In this document: positions 54,049 through 63,309 of the stretch, one piece after another
Numbering within the stretch: position 1 is the stretch's first letter
Layout: each line of letters opens with the position of its first letter
Translations under genes and position numbers: made by a program
Source: Micromonospora alfalfae
GTDB taxonomy: Bacteria; Actinomycetota; Actinomycetes; Mycobacteriales; Micromonosporaceae
DNA length: 64,000 bases
Direction: 5' to 3'
Assembly (NCBI RefSeq): GCF_022230925.1
Contig: NZ_JAKKFH010000009.1
Coordinates: 1 to 64,000 of the forward strand
Notes under the pieces: generated by a model
Database searches by the model: none
What the model saw: only the letters and a program-made list of their open reading frames with translations
What the model was told of the DNA's origin: nothing

Positions 54049-55557
54049 GTGGGGCAATTGTCCGAGAGGTCGGCCGGGGCGGCGTGGGAGCACCTGCGCC
54101 GCCTGCCGGTCTGGCTCCCCCCGGCACTGTTGACACTGGCGGTGACGGTGACCGGGCTGGGCTCCGCCCAGCTCTGGCGCGACGAGCTGGCGACGTGGAG
54201 CGCGGCCACCCGTTCGCCCGGCGACCTGCTCCGGCTGGCCGGCACCATCGACGCCGCCACCGGGCCGTACTACCTGCTGATGCACATCTGGACGAGGGTC
54301 TTCGGCGACTCCACGATCGCCCTGCGCGTGCCGGCGGTGCTGGCGATGACAGTGGCCGCCGGGCTGCTCGCCGTGCTCGGGGCACGGCTCGTCGACCGGC
54401 GCGGCGGCCTCTTCGCCGGGCTGCTGTTCGCGGTGCTCCCCGGCACGTCTCGCTACGGGCAGGAGGCTCGCCCGTACGCGCTGGCCACCATGCTCGCCGT
54501 GCTCGCCACACTGCTGCTGGTGACCGCGCTGCGTCGACCGAGCTGGGCCCGTTGGGCCGGTTACGCCGTCGCCGTCGTCGCCCTCGGGCTCATCCACCTG
54601 ATCGCACTCACACTTCTCGCCGCCCACGCCCTGGTCGTCCTCATCGCCTGGTGGCGCGGCCCAGCCGCGGCCGGCGTCGCCACCCCGGCCCAGCCCGACA
54701 CCGAACGGGACCGGCGGGTGTGGCGATGGCTGGTCGCCGTGGTGCCGGTCGCGCTGCTGGCCGGCCCGCTGCTGGTCAAGGCCCGGAGCCAGCAGTCCCG
54801 GCAGTTGGACTGGGTCCACCTGGCCCGACTGGACGACCTCACCGCGCTGCCCGGCGGCGTCACCCAGAGCAGTGTGGTCGGTGGCCTGCTGCTCGGGGTG
54901 GCGGCGCTCGGCGCGGCCCGGCTCGGGCGACGCGCCCTGCTGCCGGTCGGCGCGGTGCTGCTGCCCGTACTGCTGCTCTTCGCCGCGGGCACCGTCGTAC
55001 CGCTGTGGGTGCCCCGGTACCTGGTCTTCGTGGTGCCCTTCGCGTGCCTGCTGGCCGGCGCGGCGCTGGCTGCCGTGGCCGCACCGGCCGCGCTCGTCGT
55101 GGTGGTGCTGGCCGGGCTGCTCGGCCTACCCGACCAGGCCGCGCTGCGCCGGACCCACGAGTGGCCACGCAGCGCGCCGGTGGACTACGCCGGGGCGGCG
55201 CGGGTGATCGCCGACGGCCAACGCCCGGGGGACGCGGTGGTCTACTCGCCCCGGCACAGCTGGCTCTTCCTCGACCTCGGTATCGAGTACCACCTCGGCG
55301 ACCCACCACGTGACGTGCTGGTCACCGAGGACGAGGTGCGCCGCGGCGACCTGTGGGCCGCCGAGTGCCCCCAGCCGGCGCAGTGCCTGGCCGGTACGAC
55401 GCGGGTCTGGCTCGTCGTCTCCGGCCGGCACCCCGAGCCGCTGGCCGCCGTGCCCGGCGCCAAGGGCGACGCGCTGCGCACGGACTTCACAGTCACCCAG
55501 GTCTGGCAGCGCCCCGGTCTCACCGTCGCCCTGCTGACCAGCCCCCCCGACCGCTGA
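54049..55557 (+). CDS. GT39/ArnT-like membrane glycosyltransferase
   Basis: 502 residues with about eleven membrane segments. The first extracytoplasmic loop has LWRDELATWSAA, the acidic motif (D45, E46) of GT-C fold lipid-sugar transferases. The RYGQEARPYAL segment near 130 is typical of this group. The C-terminal third is a soluble domain. It probably transfers a sugar from a polyprenyl phosphate donor to an extracellular acceptor. It starts 36 bases after the aldo/keto reductase and may share its transcript. Confidence 0.8.
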   Translation: MGQLSERSAGAAWEHLRRLPVWLPPALLTLAVTVTGLGSAQLWRDELATWSAATRSPGDLLRLAGTIDAATGPYYLLMHIWTRVFGDSTIALRVPAVLAMTVAAGLLAVLGARLVDRRGGLFAGLLFAVLPGTSRYGQEARPYALATMLAVLATLLLVTALRRPSWARWAGYAVAVVALGLIHLIALTLLAAHALVVLIAWWRGPAAAGVATPAQPDTERDRRVWRWLVAVVPVALLAGPLLVKARSQQSRQLDWVHLARLDDLTALPGGVTQSSVVGGLLLGVAALGAARLGRRALLPVGAVLLPVLLLFAAGTVVPLWVPRYLVFVVPFACLLAGAALAAVAAPAALVVVVLAGLLGLPDQAALRRTHEWPRSAPVDYAGAARVIADGQRPGDAVVYSPRHSWLFLDLGIEYHLGDPPRDVLVTEDEVRRGDLWAAECPQPAQCLAGTTRVWLVVSGRHPEPLAAVPGAKGDALRTDFTVTQVWQRPGLTVALLTSPPDR

Positions 55558-55688
55558 CCCACCTCGGTCGCGCGCCGCCCGCCCGGCACCACAGTTCGCT
55601 CCGCCTCCCCTGCCCGGCGCGACAGCCCGGACACCCCGCCAGCCGTCAGACCTCAGTAGGCGGACGGCGAGGTGGCCGCGCGCGGCGG

Positions 55689-57281
55689 TCAGGGCTGCGA
55701 GCGGCCGTCGTGGGTGTTGCGGGCCAGCGGGATGACCAGCATGGCCTCGGTGCCGCCGTTGGCGCCGGCGCGCAGTTCGATGGTGCCGCGGAGCTCCCCG
55801 GTGATCAGGGCCCGAACGATCTGGAGGCCGAGCCGGCTGCCGCGTTCGGCGTCGAAGTCCGGCGGCAGGCCGCGACCGTTGTCGGTCACCGAGACGTGCA
55901 GCATCTTGCGGAACCGGTGCGCGGAGACCACCACCTCGGGCCGCAGCGACGGGTCCACCTCGGGAGCGGCGACCGGCACCATGCCGGAGGCGGAGGCCAC
56001 CGGGGTCTCCTCCGTCTCGTCGGCCGGCGGGAAGCCGTGCTCGACGGCGTTGAGCAGCAACTCGTTGAGGACCATCACCAACGAGGTGGCGATCTCCGCC
56101 GGCAGTACGCCGAAGCTGCCCCGCCGACGCATGCCGACGCTCACCTCGGTCGCCGCGACCTCGGTCGCCGCGCTGGCCACCCGGTCGACGATGCCGTCGA
56201 ACTCCACCGCCTCGTCGCTGGACATCGAGAGCGTCTCGTGCACCAGGGCGATCGAGGCGACCCGACGGACCGATTCCTCAAGGGCGACCCGGGCCTCCGG
56301 CATCGCCACCCGGCGGGCCTGCAACCGCAGCAGCGCGGCCACCGTCTGGAGATTGTTCTTCACCCGGTGGTGGATCTCCCGGATGGTGGCGTCCTTGGTG
56401 ATCAGCGCCCGGTCCCGGCGACGGACCTCGGTGATGTCGCGGACCAGCACCAACGCTCCGATCGGCACCCCGGCCGGCATCAGCGGCAGCGCCCGGGTGA
56501 GCATCGTGGCACCTCGTGCGTCGATCTCCCGGCGGGGTGGCGCCTCACCGCGCAGCGCGGCCAGGATGCCGTTCGAGGCCTCGGTGCCGTCCAGCGGGTC
56601 ACCGGCCAACCGGCGGTGCAACGCGGCCAGGTCCTCCCCCACCAGGTGCGAGGCGTAGCCCAGTCGGCGGTACGCGGACTGGGCGTTCGGGCTGGCGTAG
56701 GTGACCTTGCCGCCGGCGTCGAGCCGGACCAGGCCGTCGCCGACCCGGGGCGCGGAGGTGGTCTCGCCCGGATGCCGCGGCGGCGGGAAGGTGCCGTCGG
56801 CGATCATCTGCGCCAGGTCGTCGGCGGTGGTGAGGTAGTTGAGCTCCAGTTGGCTGGGCGTACGCGCGGTGGAGAGGTTGGTGTCCCGCCCGACCACGGC
56901 GATCACCTCGCCGGCCTCCCCCTCGACGGTACGCAGCCGAACCGGGATCGCCTCGTGTCGGGCCGGCACGTCGCCGTACCAGACCGGGTCGCCCTCGCGC
57001 CAGATCCGGCCCTGGGAGTACGCCACCCCCAGGTGGGCCACCTCCGGCCCGCCGACGATCCGTCCCACCTGGTCGTCCTGATAGGCGGTCGGTGCGGTGG
57101 TCGGGCGCACCTGGGCGACACAGAGGAACGTGCCGTCGGCGTCGACCGGCACCCAGAGCAGCAGGTCAGCGAAGGACAGATCGGAGAGCAGTTGCCAGTC
57201 GCCGGCGATCCGGTGCAGGTGGTCGATGTCGGCCGGACGGAGATGGGTGTGCTCCTCGGCGAGGTCGCGCAGCGTGGACAC
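55689..57281 (-). CDS. pdtaS: PdtaS-type sensor histidine kinase
   Basis: 530 residues, soluble. GAF-like domain (about 1-155), PAS domain (about 175-290), then HisKA_2 with IREIHHRVKNNLQTVAALLRL (histidine near 312) and a C-terminal HATPase (NELLLNAVEHGF, DNGRGLPPDF, LGLQIVRALI). Sequence and layout match M. tuberculosis PdtaS (Rv3220c), which phosphorylates the RNA-binding ANTAR regulator PdtaR. No PdtaR gene is seen in the window. It is convergent with the GT39-like gene. Confidence 0.9.
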   Translation of the reverse strand: MSTLRDLAEEHTHLRPADIDHLHRIAGDWQLLSDLSFADLLLWVPVDADGTFLCVAQVRPTTAPTAYQDDQVGRIVGGPEVAHLGVAYSQGRIWREGDPVWYGDVPARHEAIPVRLRTVEGEAGEVIAVVGRDTNLSTARTPSQLELNYLTTADDLAQMIADGTFPPPRHPGETTSAPRVGDGLVRLDAGGKVTYASPNAQSAYRRLGYASHLVGEDLAALHRRLAGDPLDGTEASNGILAALRGEAPPRREIDARGATMLTRALPLMPAGVPIGALVLVRDITEVRRRDRALITKDATIREIHHRVKNNLQTVAALLRLQARRVAMPEARVALEESVRRVASIALVHETLSMSSDEAVEFDGIVDRVASAATEVAATEVSVGMRRRGSFGVLPAEIATSLVMVLNELLLNAVEHGFPPADETEETPVASASGMVPVAAPEVDPSLRPEVVVSAHRFRKMLHVSVTDNGRGLPPDFDAERGSRLGLQIVRALITGELRGTIELRAGANGGTEAMLVIPLARNTHDGRSQP

Positions 57282-57306
57282 GGTGACCAGGGTGCCACGC
57301 CGCGCC

Positions 57307-58338
57307 TCACATCGTCGCGGTGACCTTCTTCAACCCGCGCGGCGCGTCCGGGTCCTCGCCTCGGGTCAGCGCCAGGGCCAGCGCCAACCGTTGCATCGGC
57401 AGGATGTCCAGCAGCGGGGCGTACCGCTCGTCGACCTCGGGGACGGCCAGCCGGGTGGCGCCCGGCACGTCGGCGGAGCCGACCACCACGACGTCGGCGC
57501 GGCGTTCGCCGAGGCGGGGCAGCACCTCACCCATCGACCGGCCGCCGGGGCCGGAGCCGACAACGGCGAGCACCGGGACCTCCGGGTCGGTCATCGCGAG
57601 CGGGCCGTGCAGCAGGTCGGCGCCGGAGAAGGCGAGCGCCGGCAGGTACGAGGTCTCCATCAGCTTCAGCGCTGCCTCCCGGGCGGTGGGGTAGGCGTAG
57701 CCCCGGCCGGTGGTGACCAGCTGACGGGCGAACCGGTAACGCGGGGCGAGCTGGGCCGGGGTGCCGTCGGCCAGGGTGCGGGCGGCCAGTTCGGGAAGTG
57801 CGTCGAGCGCGTCCCGTTCGGCCTTCGGGAGCACGCCGTCGCCGGCCCGGATCCCCTCCACCAGCATCAGCAGGGCCAGCAGCTCGGCGGTGTACGTCTT
57901 GGTGGCGGCCACCGCCCGCTCGTGCCCGGCGGCGATGTCGACGCTCAGCTCGGCCACGTCGACAAGCGGCGAGTCGGGGGCGTTGGTCACCGCGAGGGTC
58001 AGCGCGCCGGAGGCTCGGGCTGCGCGCAGCACCTCGGCCAGGTCGGGCGAGCCGCCGCTCTGGCTGACCCCGACGACGAGCGCGTCGGAGAGGTCGGGGC
58101 GGGCCCCGAACAGGGTGACGACGCTGGGCGAGGCCAGCCCGGCGGGAAGGCCGAGCCGGATCTCGGTCAGGTAGGCCCCGTAGAGCGCCGCGTGATCGGA
58201 GGTGCCCCGTGCGGTGAAGACCACGTGCCGTGGCCGACGCTCCGCGATGACCGCCGCCACCCGGGCGATCTCGGCGGCGTTGGCGGCGGAGAGCAGGCGC
58301 GCGTAGCCAGCCGGCTGCTCGTCGATGTCGGCGGCCAT
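57307..58338 (-). CDS. SIS-domain aminosugar isomerase/deaminase
   Basis: 343 residues with two SIS domains: ARGTSDHAALYGAYLTE and VGVSQSGGSPD in the first half, GRGYAYPTAREAALKLMET and PLAMTDP in the second. There is no N-terminal glutaminase, so it resembles the isomerase half of GlmS or a NagB-II-type glucosamine-6-phosphate deaminase. The ATG 58338 start is chosen; GTG 58359, which has a stronger ribosome site, adds seven residues. It lies 25 bases upstream of pdtaS on the same strand. Confidence 0.82.
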   Translation of the reverse strand: MAADIDEQPAGYARLLSAANAAEIARVAAVIAERRPRHVVFTARGTSDHAALYGAYLTEIRLGLPAGLASPSVVTLFGARPDLSDALVVGVSQSGGSPDLAEVLRAARASGALTLAVTNAPDSPLVDVAELSVDIAAGHERAVAATKTYTAELLALLMLVEGIRAGDGVLPKAERDALDALPELAARTLADGTPAQLAPRYRFARQLVTTGRGYAYPTAREAALKLMETSYLPALAFSGADLLHGPLAMTDPEVPVLAVVGSGPGGRSMGEVLPRLGERRADVVVVGSADVPGATRLAVPEVDERYAPLLDILPMQRLALALALTRGEDPDAPRGLKKVTATM

Positions 58339-58461
58339 TCCAGCCCCTGCACGTGTCACGGAAACCCCTCCCCTGCGCGGTTGCCGCGCGATTCTTGCTC
58401 AGTCTTGCACTTTTGAGCGTATGTCAGCAATTGAACGAGCAGGACTGCGCAGATGATCACC

Positions 58462-58481
58462 AGTTGATCTCAATATCAACT
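58462..58481. promoter_or_regulatory. AT-rich operator-like palindrome between SIS and TPR genes
   Basis: AGTTGAT-CTCAAT-ATCAACT has perfect 7-bp arms. It lies in the 188-bp divergent region, 46 bases before the TPR gene, in an unusually AT-rich stretch. Confidence 0.45.
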
Positions 58482-58526
58482 AAGCTTTACCCGTTGCACC
58501 CGGTCTAACTGCCACGAGAGGACGAC

Positions 58527-60353
58527 GTGCCCGAGGGAACGGACGATCCCGCGCTCTCCGCGACGGGAGAGCTGGCGCTGGCCCGGCTGGCACTCGACGA
58601 GGGCGACCTGCACCACGCCGCCGGCCACCTCGCCGGCGCGTTGGCGCAGGCCCCCACCCTGCCGGAGGTGCACGAGACGCTGGCCCGGCTCGCCGCGACG
58701 AGCGGCGGCGGCCTCGACCTCTTCCCGATCAACCACCACACCTTCGTCGGTGCTGTCGTCGCCCGCGCCCACCTCCTCGCCACCGCCGGACGCCCCGCCG
58801 AAGGGCTGGAGCTGCTGGCCGCCGCGACGTCGTACGCGCCCGGCACCGAGTGGGCCGGCGTGCCCTGGGTCACCGCGCCCGAGCTGGCCGAACGACTGGA
58901 ACCGGAGCACATCGCCCGCGTCCTCATGCAGGTCTGCGCCGCACTGCCCGACCCGGTGCCGCGGATCGGACGGGCCCCGCTGACCCCGTACCTCACGCTC
59001 GCCCGCAACGCGGCCACCGTGCACCCCGAACACGGCCTGCTGCTGGGCGCGGCGTCCGCGCTGGCCCGGCGCCTCGGCGAGGTCGAGCTGGCGGTCCGCT
59101 GGGCCACCCGAGGGGTACGCGCACAGCCCTCGAAGATGGGCGAGGTGTGGCTCGGGTACGCGTACCGCAGCTCGGGCCGGACCCGCGACGGCCTCGCGGC
59201 CCTCGGTCGGGCCGTCGAGCTGGACCCCGACGACCTGGCGATCTACGCGGACATCGCCGGCACCCTGGCCGAGATCGGCCGGCTGGACGAGGCGTTGGAG
59301 TGGACCGAGCGGGCGCTGGCGCGCGATCCGTCGTTCGACTGCGCGGTGCACACCGCCCACCGCCTGCGGCACCTGCGCGACGGTGACCTCGCCCACCTTG
59401 TCGCGCTCGCCGACTTCGTGCGGGATCACCCGGACGACAGCCACGAGCACGGCGACCTGGCCCAGTGCTGCCGAGGTCGACCCTGGCTCGGCCAACTCAC
59501 CCCGGCCGGTGGGCCCCTGGTCGACGCGATGCGCCAGGCGGTGGCCGATGACGACAATGGTCTCGGCGGTGCCGTACGCCTACCGGCCGCCGCCCCGCCG
59601 AGCGCGGTCGGGACGGCCATCTCCACCGCCCCCGGGCTACGGATCGAGGTCGTCGGCACGCCGGAGCCCGACCCGCGCGAGCCCCGGCGGGAGTCCGCTC
59701 AGCGGTTGTGGCACTACGCGGACACGGTCCCGACGCCCGCGCTGGCGGCGCCCTCGGCGACGGCTGTCGAACGGATCGGGCAGATCGCCCACCCGGCGTG
59801 GGCACACCCACCGGCGGCGTACGACGCGGCGGTCGGTCTGGCCGGCCTCGACCTGGGCGACCTGCTCGGCCTGCTGGTGCATCCACCGGCGGCGCCGGCC
59901 AACGCGGTGGGTCGGCTGCTGGCGGCCCACGACCCGTCGGTCTGGGTCCGTGGAGTGCAGGTGTGGGCCTGTCTGGGTCTGCTGCACCACCGCACCGACG
60001 AGCCGTGGGAGGGCAGCACCCGGCGCCGGGTGCTGCTCGACCTGATCTGGGGCGTCGAGGACTGGGTCACCGAGGCGGCGCTGTTCGCCCTGGTCACCGC
60101 CGCCTGGGTGGACCCCTCGGTGCGGTCGGATGTGGCCCGGGTGGTGGCGGAGCGGTTGGCCGACGCGGCTGCCGTGGCGCGGAGCCGACCGGTCCCGATC
60201 GCCGCCTCGCTGGCTCACCTGGCACTCGCCGCCCCGCAGTTGGATCCGGCGACGGCGGCACTGGCCACCGAACTGCTGGCCGCCCACTCCCCCAGGCTTC
60301 CCCGCCCCCGCAACCCCCTGCGCCGCCTCTGGCAACGCCTGAGCCGCCGCTAA
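58527..60353 (+). CDS. Tetratricopeptide-repeat protein
   Basis: 608 residues. TPR-like helical repeats cover about 10-290 (SATGELALARLALDEGDLHHA, VWLGYAYRSSGRTRDGLAAL, IYADIAGTLAEIGRLDEALE). Residues about 330-430 are low-complexity. The C-terminal 180 residues are helical and HEAT-like. There is no membrane segment or catalytic motif. TPRs imply a scaffold or protein-binding role; the partner is unknown. GTG 58527 follows GAGAGGACG. Its end is followed by C-rich DNA and a GATC stem-loop. Confidence 0.8.
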   Translation: MPEGTDDPALSATGELALARLALDEGDLHHAAGHLAGALAQAPTLPEVHETLARLAATSGGGLDLFPINHHTFVGAVVARAHLLATAGRPAEGLELLAAATSYAPGTEWAGVPWVTAPELAERLEPEHIARVLMQVCAALPDPVPRIGRAPLTPYLTLARNAATVHPEHGLLLGAASALARRLGEVELAVRWATRGVRAQPSKMGEVWLGYAYRSSGRTRDGLAALGRAVELDPDDLAIYADIAGTLAEIGRLDEALEWTERALARDPSFDCAVHTAHRLRHLRDGDLAHLVALADFVRDHPDDSHEHGDLAQCCRGRPWLGQLTPAGGPLVDAMRQAVADDDNGLGGAVRLPAAAPPSAVGTAISTAPGLRIEVVGTPEPDPREPRRESAQRLWHYADTVPTPALAAPSATAVERIGQIAHPAWAHPPAAYDAAVGLAGLDLGDLLGLLVHPPAAPANAVGRLLAAHDPSVWVRGVQVWACLGLLHHRTDEPWEGSTRRRVLLDLIWGVEDWVTEAALFALVTAAWVDPSVRSDVARVVAERLADAAAVARSRPVPIAASLAHLALAAPQLDPATAALATELLAAHSPRLPRPRNPLRRLWQRLSRR

Positions 60354-60380
60354 CTCCCCCGCGAATCCGCGAACCCCGCC

Positions 60381-60463
60381 ACCCCCGCGATCTTGCACTT
60401 ACTGTCGCCGTTTTGTCGGAAACAGGGTTTATGCACGCGCCCAAAGTGCAAGATCGCGGGGGT
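60381..60463. repeat. Intergenic GATC stem-loop, copy C
   Basis: Perfect 20-bp inverted repeat: ACCCCCGCGATCTTGCACTT at 60381-60400 and its complement at 60444-60463, with a 43-nt loop. It shares its arm with copies A and B. It separates the convergent TPR gene (stop 60353) and the exporter gene (stop 60481). On each coding strand a C-rich tract lies between stop and stem; the tract on the exporter side (60480-60458) abuts the stop codon. Confidence 0.82.
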
Positions 60464-60480
60464 TGGGGGTTGGGGTTGGG

Positions 60481-62067
60481 TCAGGCGACGGGGGCCTTGC
60501 CGAGGGCGACCTCGGCGTCCTCCTCCGGGGTGGCCTGCGGCGGCGCCTCGTTCGCGGTGCGCAGCGGGATCTCCTTGATGAACCAGGCGAGCACCGGGAT
60601 CACGATGGTGAACAGCACCGCCCAGAGGAAGACGTGCGAGATGGCGTCGGAGAGACCGCCGAGCACCGCCTCGCGCGCCTGAGCGGGCAGTTCCTTGAGC
60701 TTCTCCAGGTCCATCCCGGCGCCGGCCTCGCCGCCACCGAAGGCCCGACCACCCTCGGAGCTGGCCAGCCGGTTGGCGAAGATCGCTCCGAACAGCGAGA
60801 TGCCGAACGATCCGCCGATCGACCGGAAGAAGGTGGCCGCGCCGCTGGCCGCGCCGAGGTCCTTCTGCTCCACGCTGTTCTGCGCGATCAGCATCGACGT
60901 CTGCATGAGGAAGCCCATGCCGACGCCGAGCACGATCATGTAGATCGAGGACATCAGCTTGCTGGTGTCCGTGTCGAGCATGGACAGCAGCGCCATGCCC
61001 GCTGTCATCACCACGCCACCGATGATGGGGTACGCCCGGTATCTGCCGTTGCGGGTGATCGCCCGGCCGATGACCAGCGAGACGACAAGCATGCCGAACA
61101 TCAGGGGCAGCAGCAGCAGACCGCTGTTGGTGGCCGACGCCCCCTGCACTGTCTGCTGGTAGAGCGGCAGGAAGTTCATCGCGCCGAACATCGCGAAGCC
61201 GAGCAGGAAGCCGATCACCGAGATCAGCGCGAAGTTGCGGTTGGCGAAGAGGGCCAGCGGCAGGATCGGCTCCTGGACCCGGCGTTCCACCAGGCCGAAC
61301 GCCACCAACGCGACGACGGCCAGCACGGCCAGGCCGAGGATCTGCGGCGAGGTCCAGTCGTACTCGTTGCCACCCCAGGTGGTGATGAGCACGATCGCGG
61401 TGATGCCGACCGAGAGCAGCCCGGCGCCGAGCCAGTCGATCCGGTGCTCGGTGCGGTACTTCGGCAGGTGCATGGTGGTGATCAGGACGAGCAACGCGAT
61501 TCCGCCCAGCGGCAGGTTCACGTAGAACGCCCAGCGCCAGGAGAGGTGGTCGGTGATGAATCCGCCGGCCAGCGGACCGGCGACCATGGCAATGGCCATG
61601 ATGCCGGCGATCATGCCCTGGTAGCGCCCGCGCTCGCGGGGCGGGACCAGGTCACCGATGATCGCCATCACGCCGACCATGAGGCCGCCGGCGCCGAGGC
61701 CCTGCACGGCCCGGAAGGCGATGAGCTGGACCATGCCGTCCTCTGGGCCGCCGAGCATCCCGGAGCCGGCCATGCCACAGAGGGCGGAACCGACCAGGAA
61801 GACGACGACCGAGGTCAGGAAGACCGACTTGCGGCCGTAGAGGTCACCGAGCTTGCCCCAGATCGGGGTGGAGACGGTGGTGCCCAGGACGTACGCGGTA
61901 ACCACCCAGGTGAAGTGGTTGAGCCCGCCGAACTCGCCAACGATCCGCGGTAACGCGGTGCTGACGATCATATTGTCGAGCATCGCGAGCATCATCGCGA
62001 TCATCAGCCCGAACAGCACGACCCGGATGTTGTTGGGTCTCGTGCCGGCCTGGGTTGCCTGAGTCAT
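60481..62067 (-). CDS. DHA2-family drug:proton antiporter (MFS)
   Basis: 528 residues with about 14 membrane helices, the EmrB/QacA type. Helix 1 has MMLAMLDNMIVSTALPRIV, with the D in motif D1. The loop motif WGKLGDLYGRK is motif A. Motif C-like GPLAGGFITDHLSWRW is near 152. It exports drug-like or lipophilic compounds with proton exchange. ATG 62067. It is divergent from a TetR regulator gene, whose operator overlaps the shared promoter region. Confidence 0.9.
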   Translation of the reverse strand: MTQATQAGTRPNNIRVVLFGLMIAMMLAMLDNMIVSTALPRIVGEFGGLNHFTWVVTAYVLGTTVSTPIWGKLGDLYGRKSVFLTSVVVFLVGSALCGMAGSGMLGGPEDGMVQLIAFRAVQGLGAGGLMVGVMAIIGDLVPPRERGRYQGMIAGIMAIAMVAGPLAGGFITDHLSWRWAFYVNLPLGGIALLVLITTMHLPKYRTEHRIDWLGAGLLSVGITAIVLITTWGGNEYDWTSPQILGLAVLAVVALVAFGLVERRVQEPILPLALFANRNFALISVIGFLLGFAMFGAMNFLPLYQQTVQGASATNSGLLLLPLMFGMLVVSLVIGRAITRNGRYRAYPIIGGVVMTAGMALLSMLDTDTSKLMSSIYMIVLGVGMGFLMQTSMLIAQNSVEQKDLGAASGAATFFRSIGGSFGISLFGAIFANRLASSEGGRAFGGGEAGAGMDLEKLKELPAQAREAVLGGLSDAISHVFLWAVLFTIVIPVLAWFIKEIPLRTANEAPPQATPEEDAEVALGKAPVA

Positions 62068-62094
62068 GGGTAAGCTCCCCCCGAAGATTGCCGT

Positions 62095-62140
62095 ACTTAC
62101 TTGCCGCCCGGCTAGTCACCTTACTAGCCGCACGGTAAGT
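62095..62140. promoter_or_regulatory. TetR operator region between exporter and regulator genes
   Basis: An inverted repeat CGGCTAGT-CACCTT-ACTAGCCG at 62109-62130 is perfect. Flanking it, ACTTAC (62095-62100) and GTAAGT (62135-62140) form an outer dyad. The decamer TTACTTGCCG (62097) recurs as TTACTAGCCG (62122). This looks like two overlapping half-site pairs for the divergent TetR regulator. Confidence 0.55.
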
Positions 62141-62178
62141 TGGGTACAAGCAACGGTCAAGCCATTTGGAGGGTGTGC

Positions 62179-62757
62179 GTGAGCGAGAGCACAGGCGGCG
62201 GAACGCGGGAACGGATCAAGGCCGTCGCGCTCGAACTCTTCACCGAGCAGGGGTACGAGAAGACCTCGCTCCGGGAAATCGCCGAGCGCCTCAACGTCAC
62301 AAAGGCCGCGCTCTACTACCACTTCAAGAGCAAGGACGACATCGTCGCCAGCTTCGTCGAGGACCGGCTGGAGCGGATGGACGCGCTGACCGCCTGGGCC
62401 GCCACCCAACCCGCCACCCTGGCCACCCGACGCGAGCTGATCTCCCGGTACGCCGACACGATGTTCGACGGCACCCAGCCGTCGGTGATGCGTTTCTTCG
62501 AGCAGAACCAGACAGCGCTCAAGAGCCTCTCCTCCGGGCAGAAGATGCGCGGTCGGATGATGGAGCTGGCCGAGGCGCTCTGCCGGGGAGACGACTCCCC
62601 CGCCGCCCAGCTACGCGCCGCGCTGTCGCTGTTCGCGGTGCACACCAGCTGGTTCGCGGTCCGCGCGCCGCACATCAGCGACGACGAACGCCGCAAGCTC
62701 GCCCTGGAGGTGGCCGACGAACTGCTGGCCGCCATCGGCACGCAGCCCGACGCCTGA
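62179..62757 (+). CDS. TetR-family transcriptional regulator
   Basis: 192 residues. N-terminal helix-turn-helix: TSLREIAERLNVTKAALYYHF. The C-terminal ligand/dimer domain is helical. The GTG start at 62179 follows TTGGAGG. It is divergent from the DHA2 exporter and very probably represses it and itself, with relief by an exported compound. Confidence 0.9.
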   Translation: MSESTGGGTRERIKAVALELFTEQGYEKTSLREIAERLNVTKAALYYHFKSKDDIVASFVEDRLERMDALTAWAATQPATLATRRELISRYADTMFDGTQPSVMRFFEQNQTALKSLSSGQKMRGRMMELAEALCRGDDSPAAQLRAALSLFAVHTSWFAVRAPHISDDERRKLALEVADELLAAIGTQPDA

Positions 62758-62799
62758 CCGGGCATGATCGCGCCGGCCCAGGCTCGTCGGTCGCCGGCC

Positions 62800-63309
62800 T
62801 CAGCCGCGCGTCAGCTCCAACCGCAGGCCGAGCAGGTCAACACCCGGCGCCGGTGACCAGTCCTTCTCCGGCGAACGGACGAAACCACGCCGCGAGTAGA
62901 GCCGGTGCGCCGCATCGGCCATCCCAGCCCGGACGCAGATCATCACCGCCGTGCAACCCGACCCGGTCGCCCGGTCGAGACACGCCTCGACCAGCGCGGC
63001 ACCAACACCCCGCCCCTGAGCGCCCGGGTCGACAGCGAGCATCCGGAACTCCGCCTCGCCCGGCCCGGCCAGCTCGGCGAACGGGGTGCCCGGCAGCACG
63101 AACGTGACCGAGCCGAGCACCGCCCCGGTCACCTCGTCGACAGCGACCAGCACCTCGCCGCTGGCGGCTCGGGTCGACACGTCGGCCAGTACCTCGCCGT
63201 ACCCGTGTTCGCCCTTGAGCTGGCCGTCCGCCTCGTACGCGGCCACGGTCAGCCGGGCCACCGCCGGGAAGTCGACCGACTCGGCCGGACGGACCCGCAA
63301 CCCGGTCAA
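62800..63309 (-). CDS. GNAT-family N-acetyltransferase
   Basis: 169 residues. Acetyl-CoA loop MLAVDPGAQGRGVGAALVEA (near 90-109). The aromatic tail AHRLYSRRGFVRSPE is the usual C-terminal end of the fold. The substrate is unknown. The start codon is TTG 63309, since TTGA joins the stop of the biotin-protein gene; no better start exists. It is co-translated with TB7.3. Confidence 0.82.
   Translation of the reverse strand: MTGLRVRPAESVDFPAVARLTVAAYEADGQLKGEHGYGEVLADVSTRAASGEVLVAVDEVTGAVLGSVTFVLPGTPFAELAGPGEAEFRMLAVDPGAQGRGVGAALVEACLDRATGSGCTAVMICVRAGMADAAHRLYSRRGFVRSPEKDWSPAPGVDLLGLRLELTRG

Noticed and set aside
52012..54819. 935-residue minus-strand frame
   Set aside because: Only the last 303 residues match the regulator; the rest is antisense to the aldo/keto reductase and GT39-like genes.
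55558..55688. GATC-type element between GT39-like and pdtaS genes
   Set aside because: Only an 8-bp distant dyad (CCACCTCG) and no GATC stem; does not fit the family.
57307..58338. Glucosamine-6-phosphate synthase (GlmS)
   Set aside because: No N-terminal glutaminase domain; only the two SIS domains are present.
58339..58526. DasR (dre) operator next to the SIS gene
   Set aside because: No match to the AGTGGTCTAGACCACT-type consensus; the palindrome there has different half-sites.
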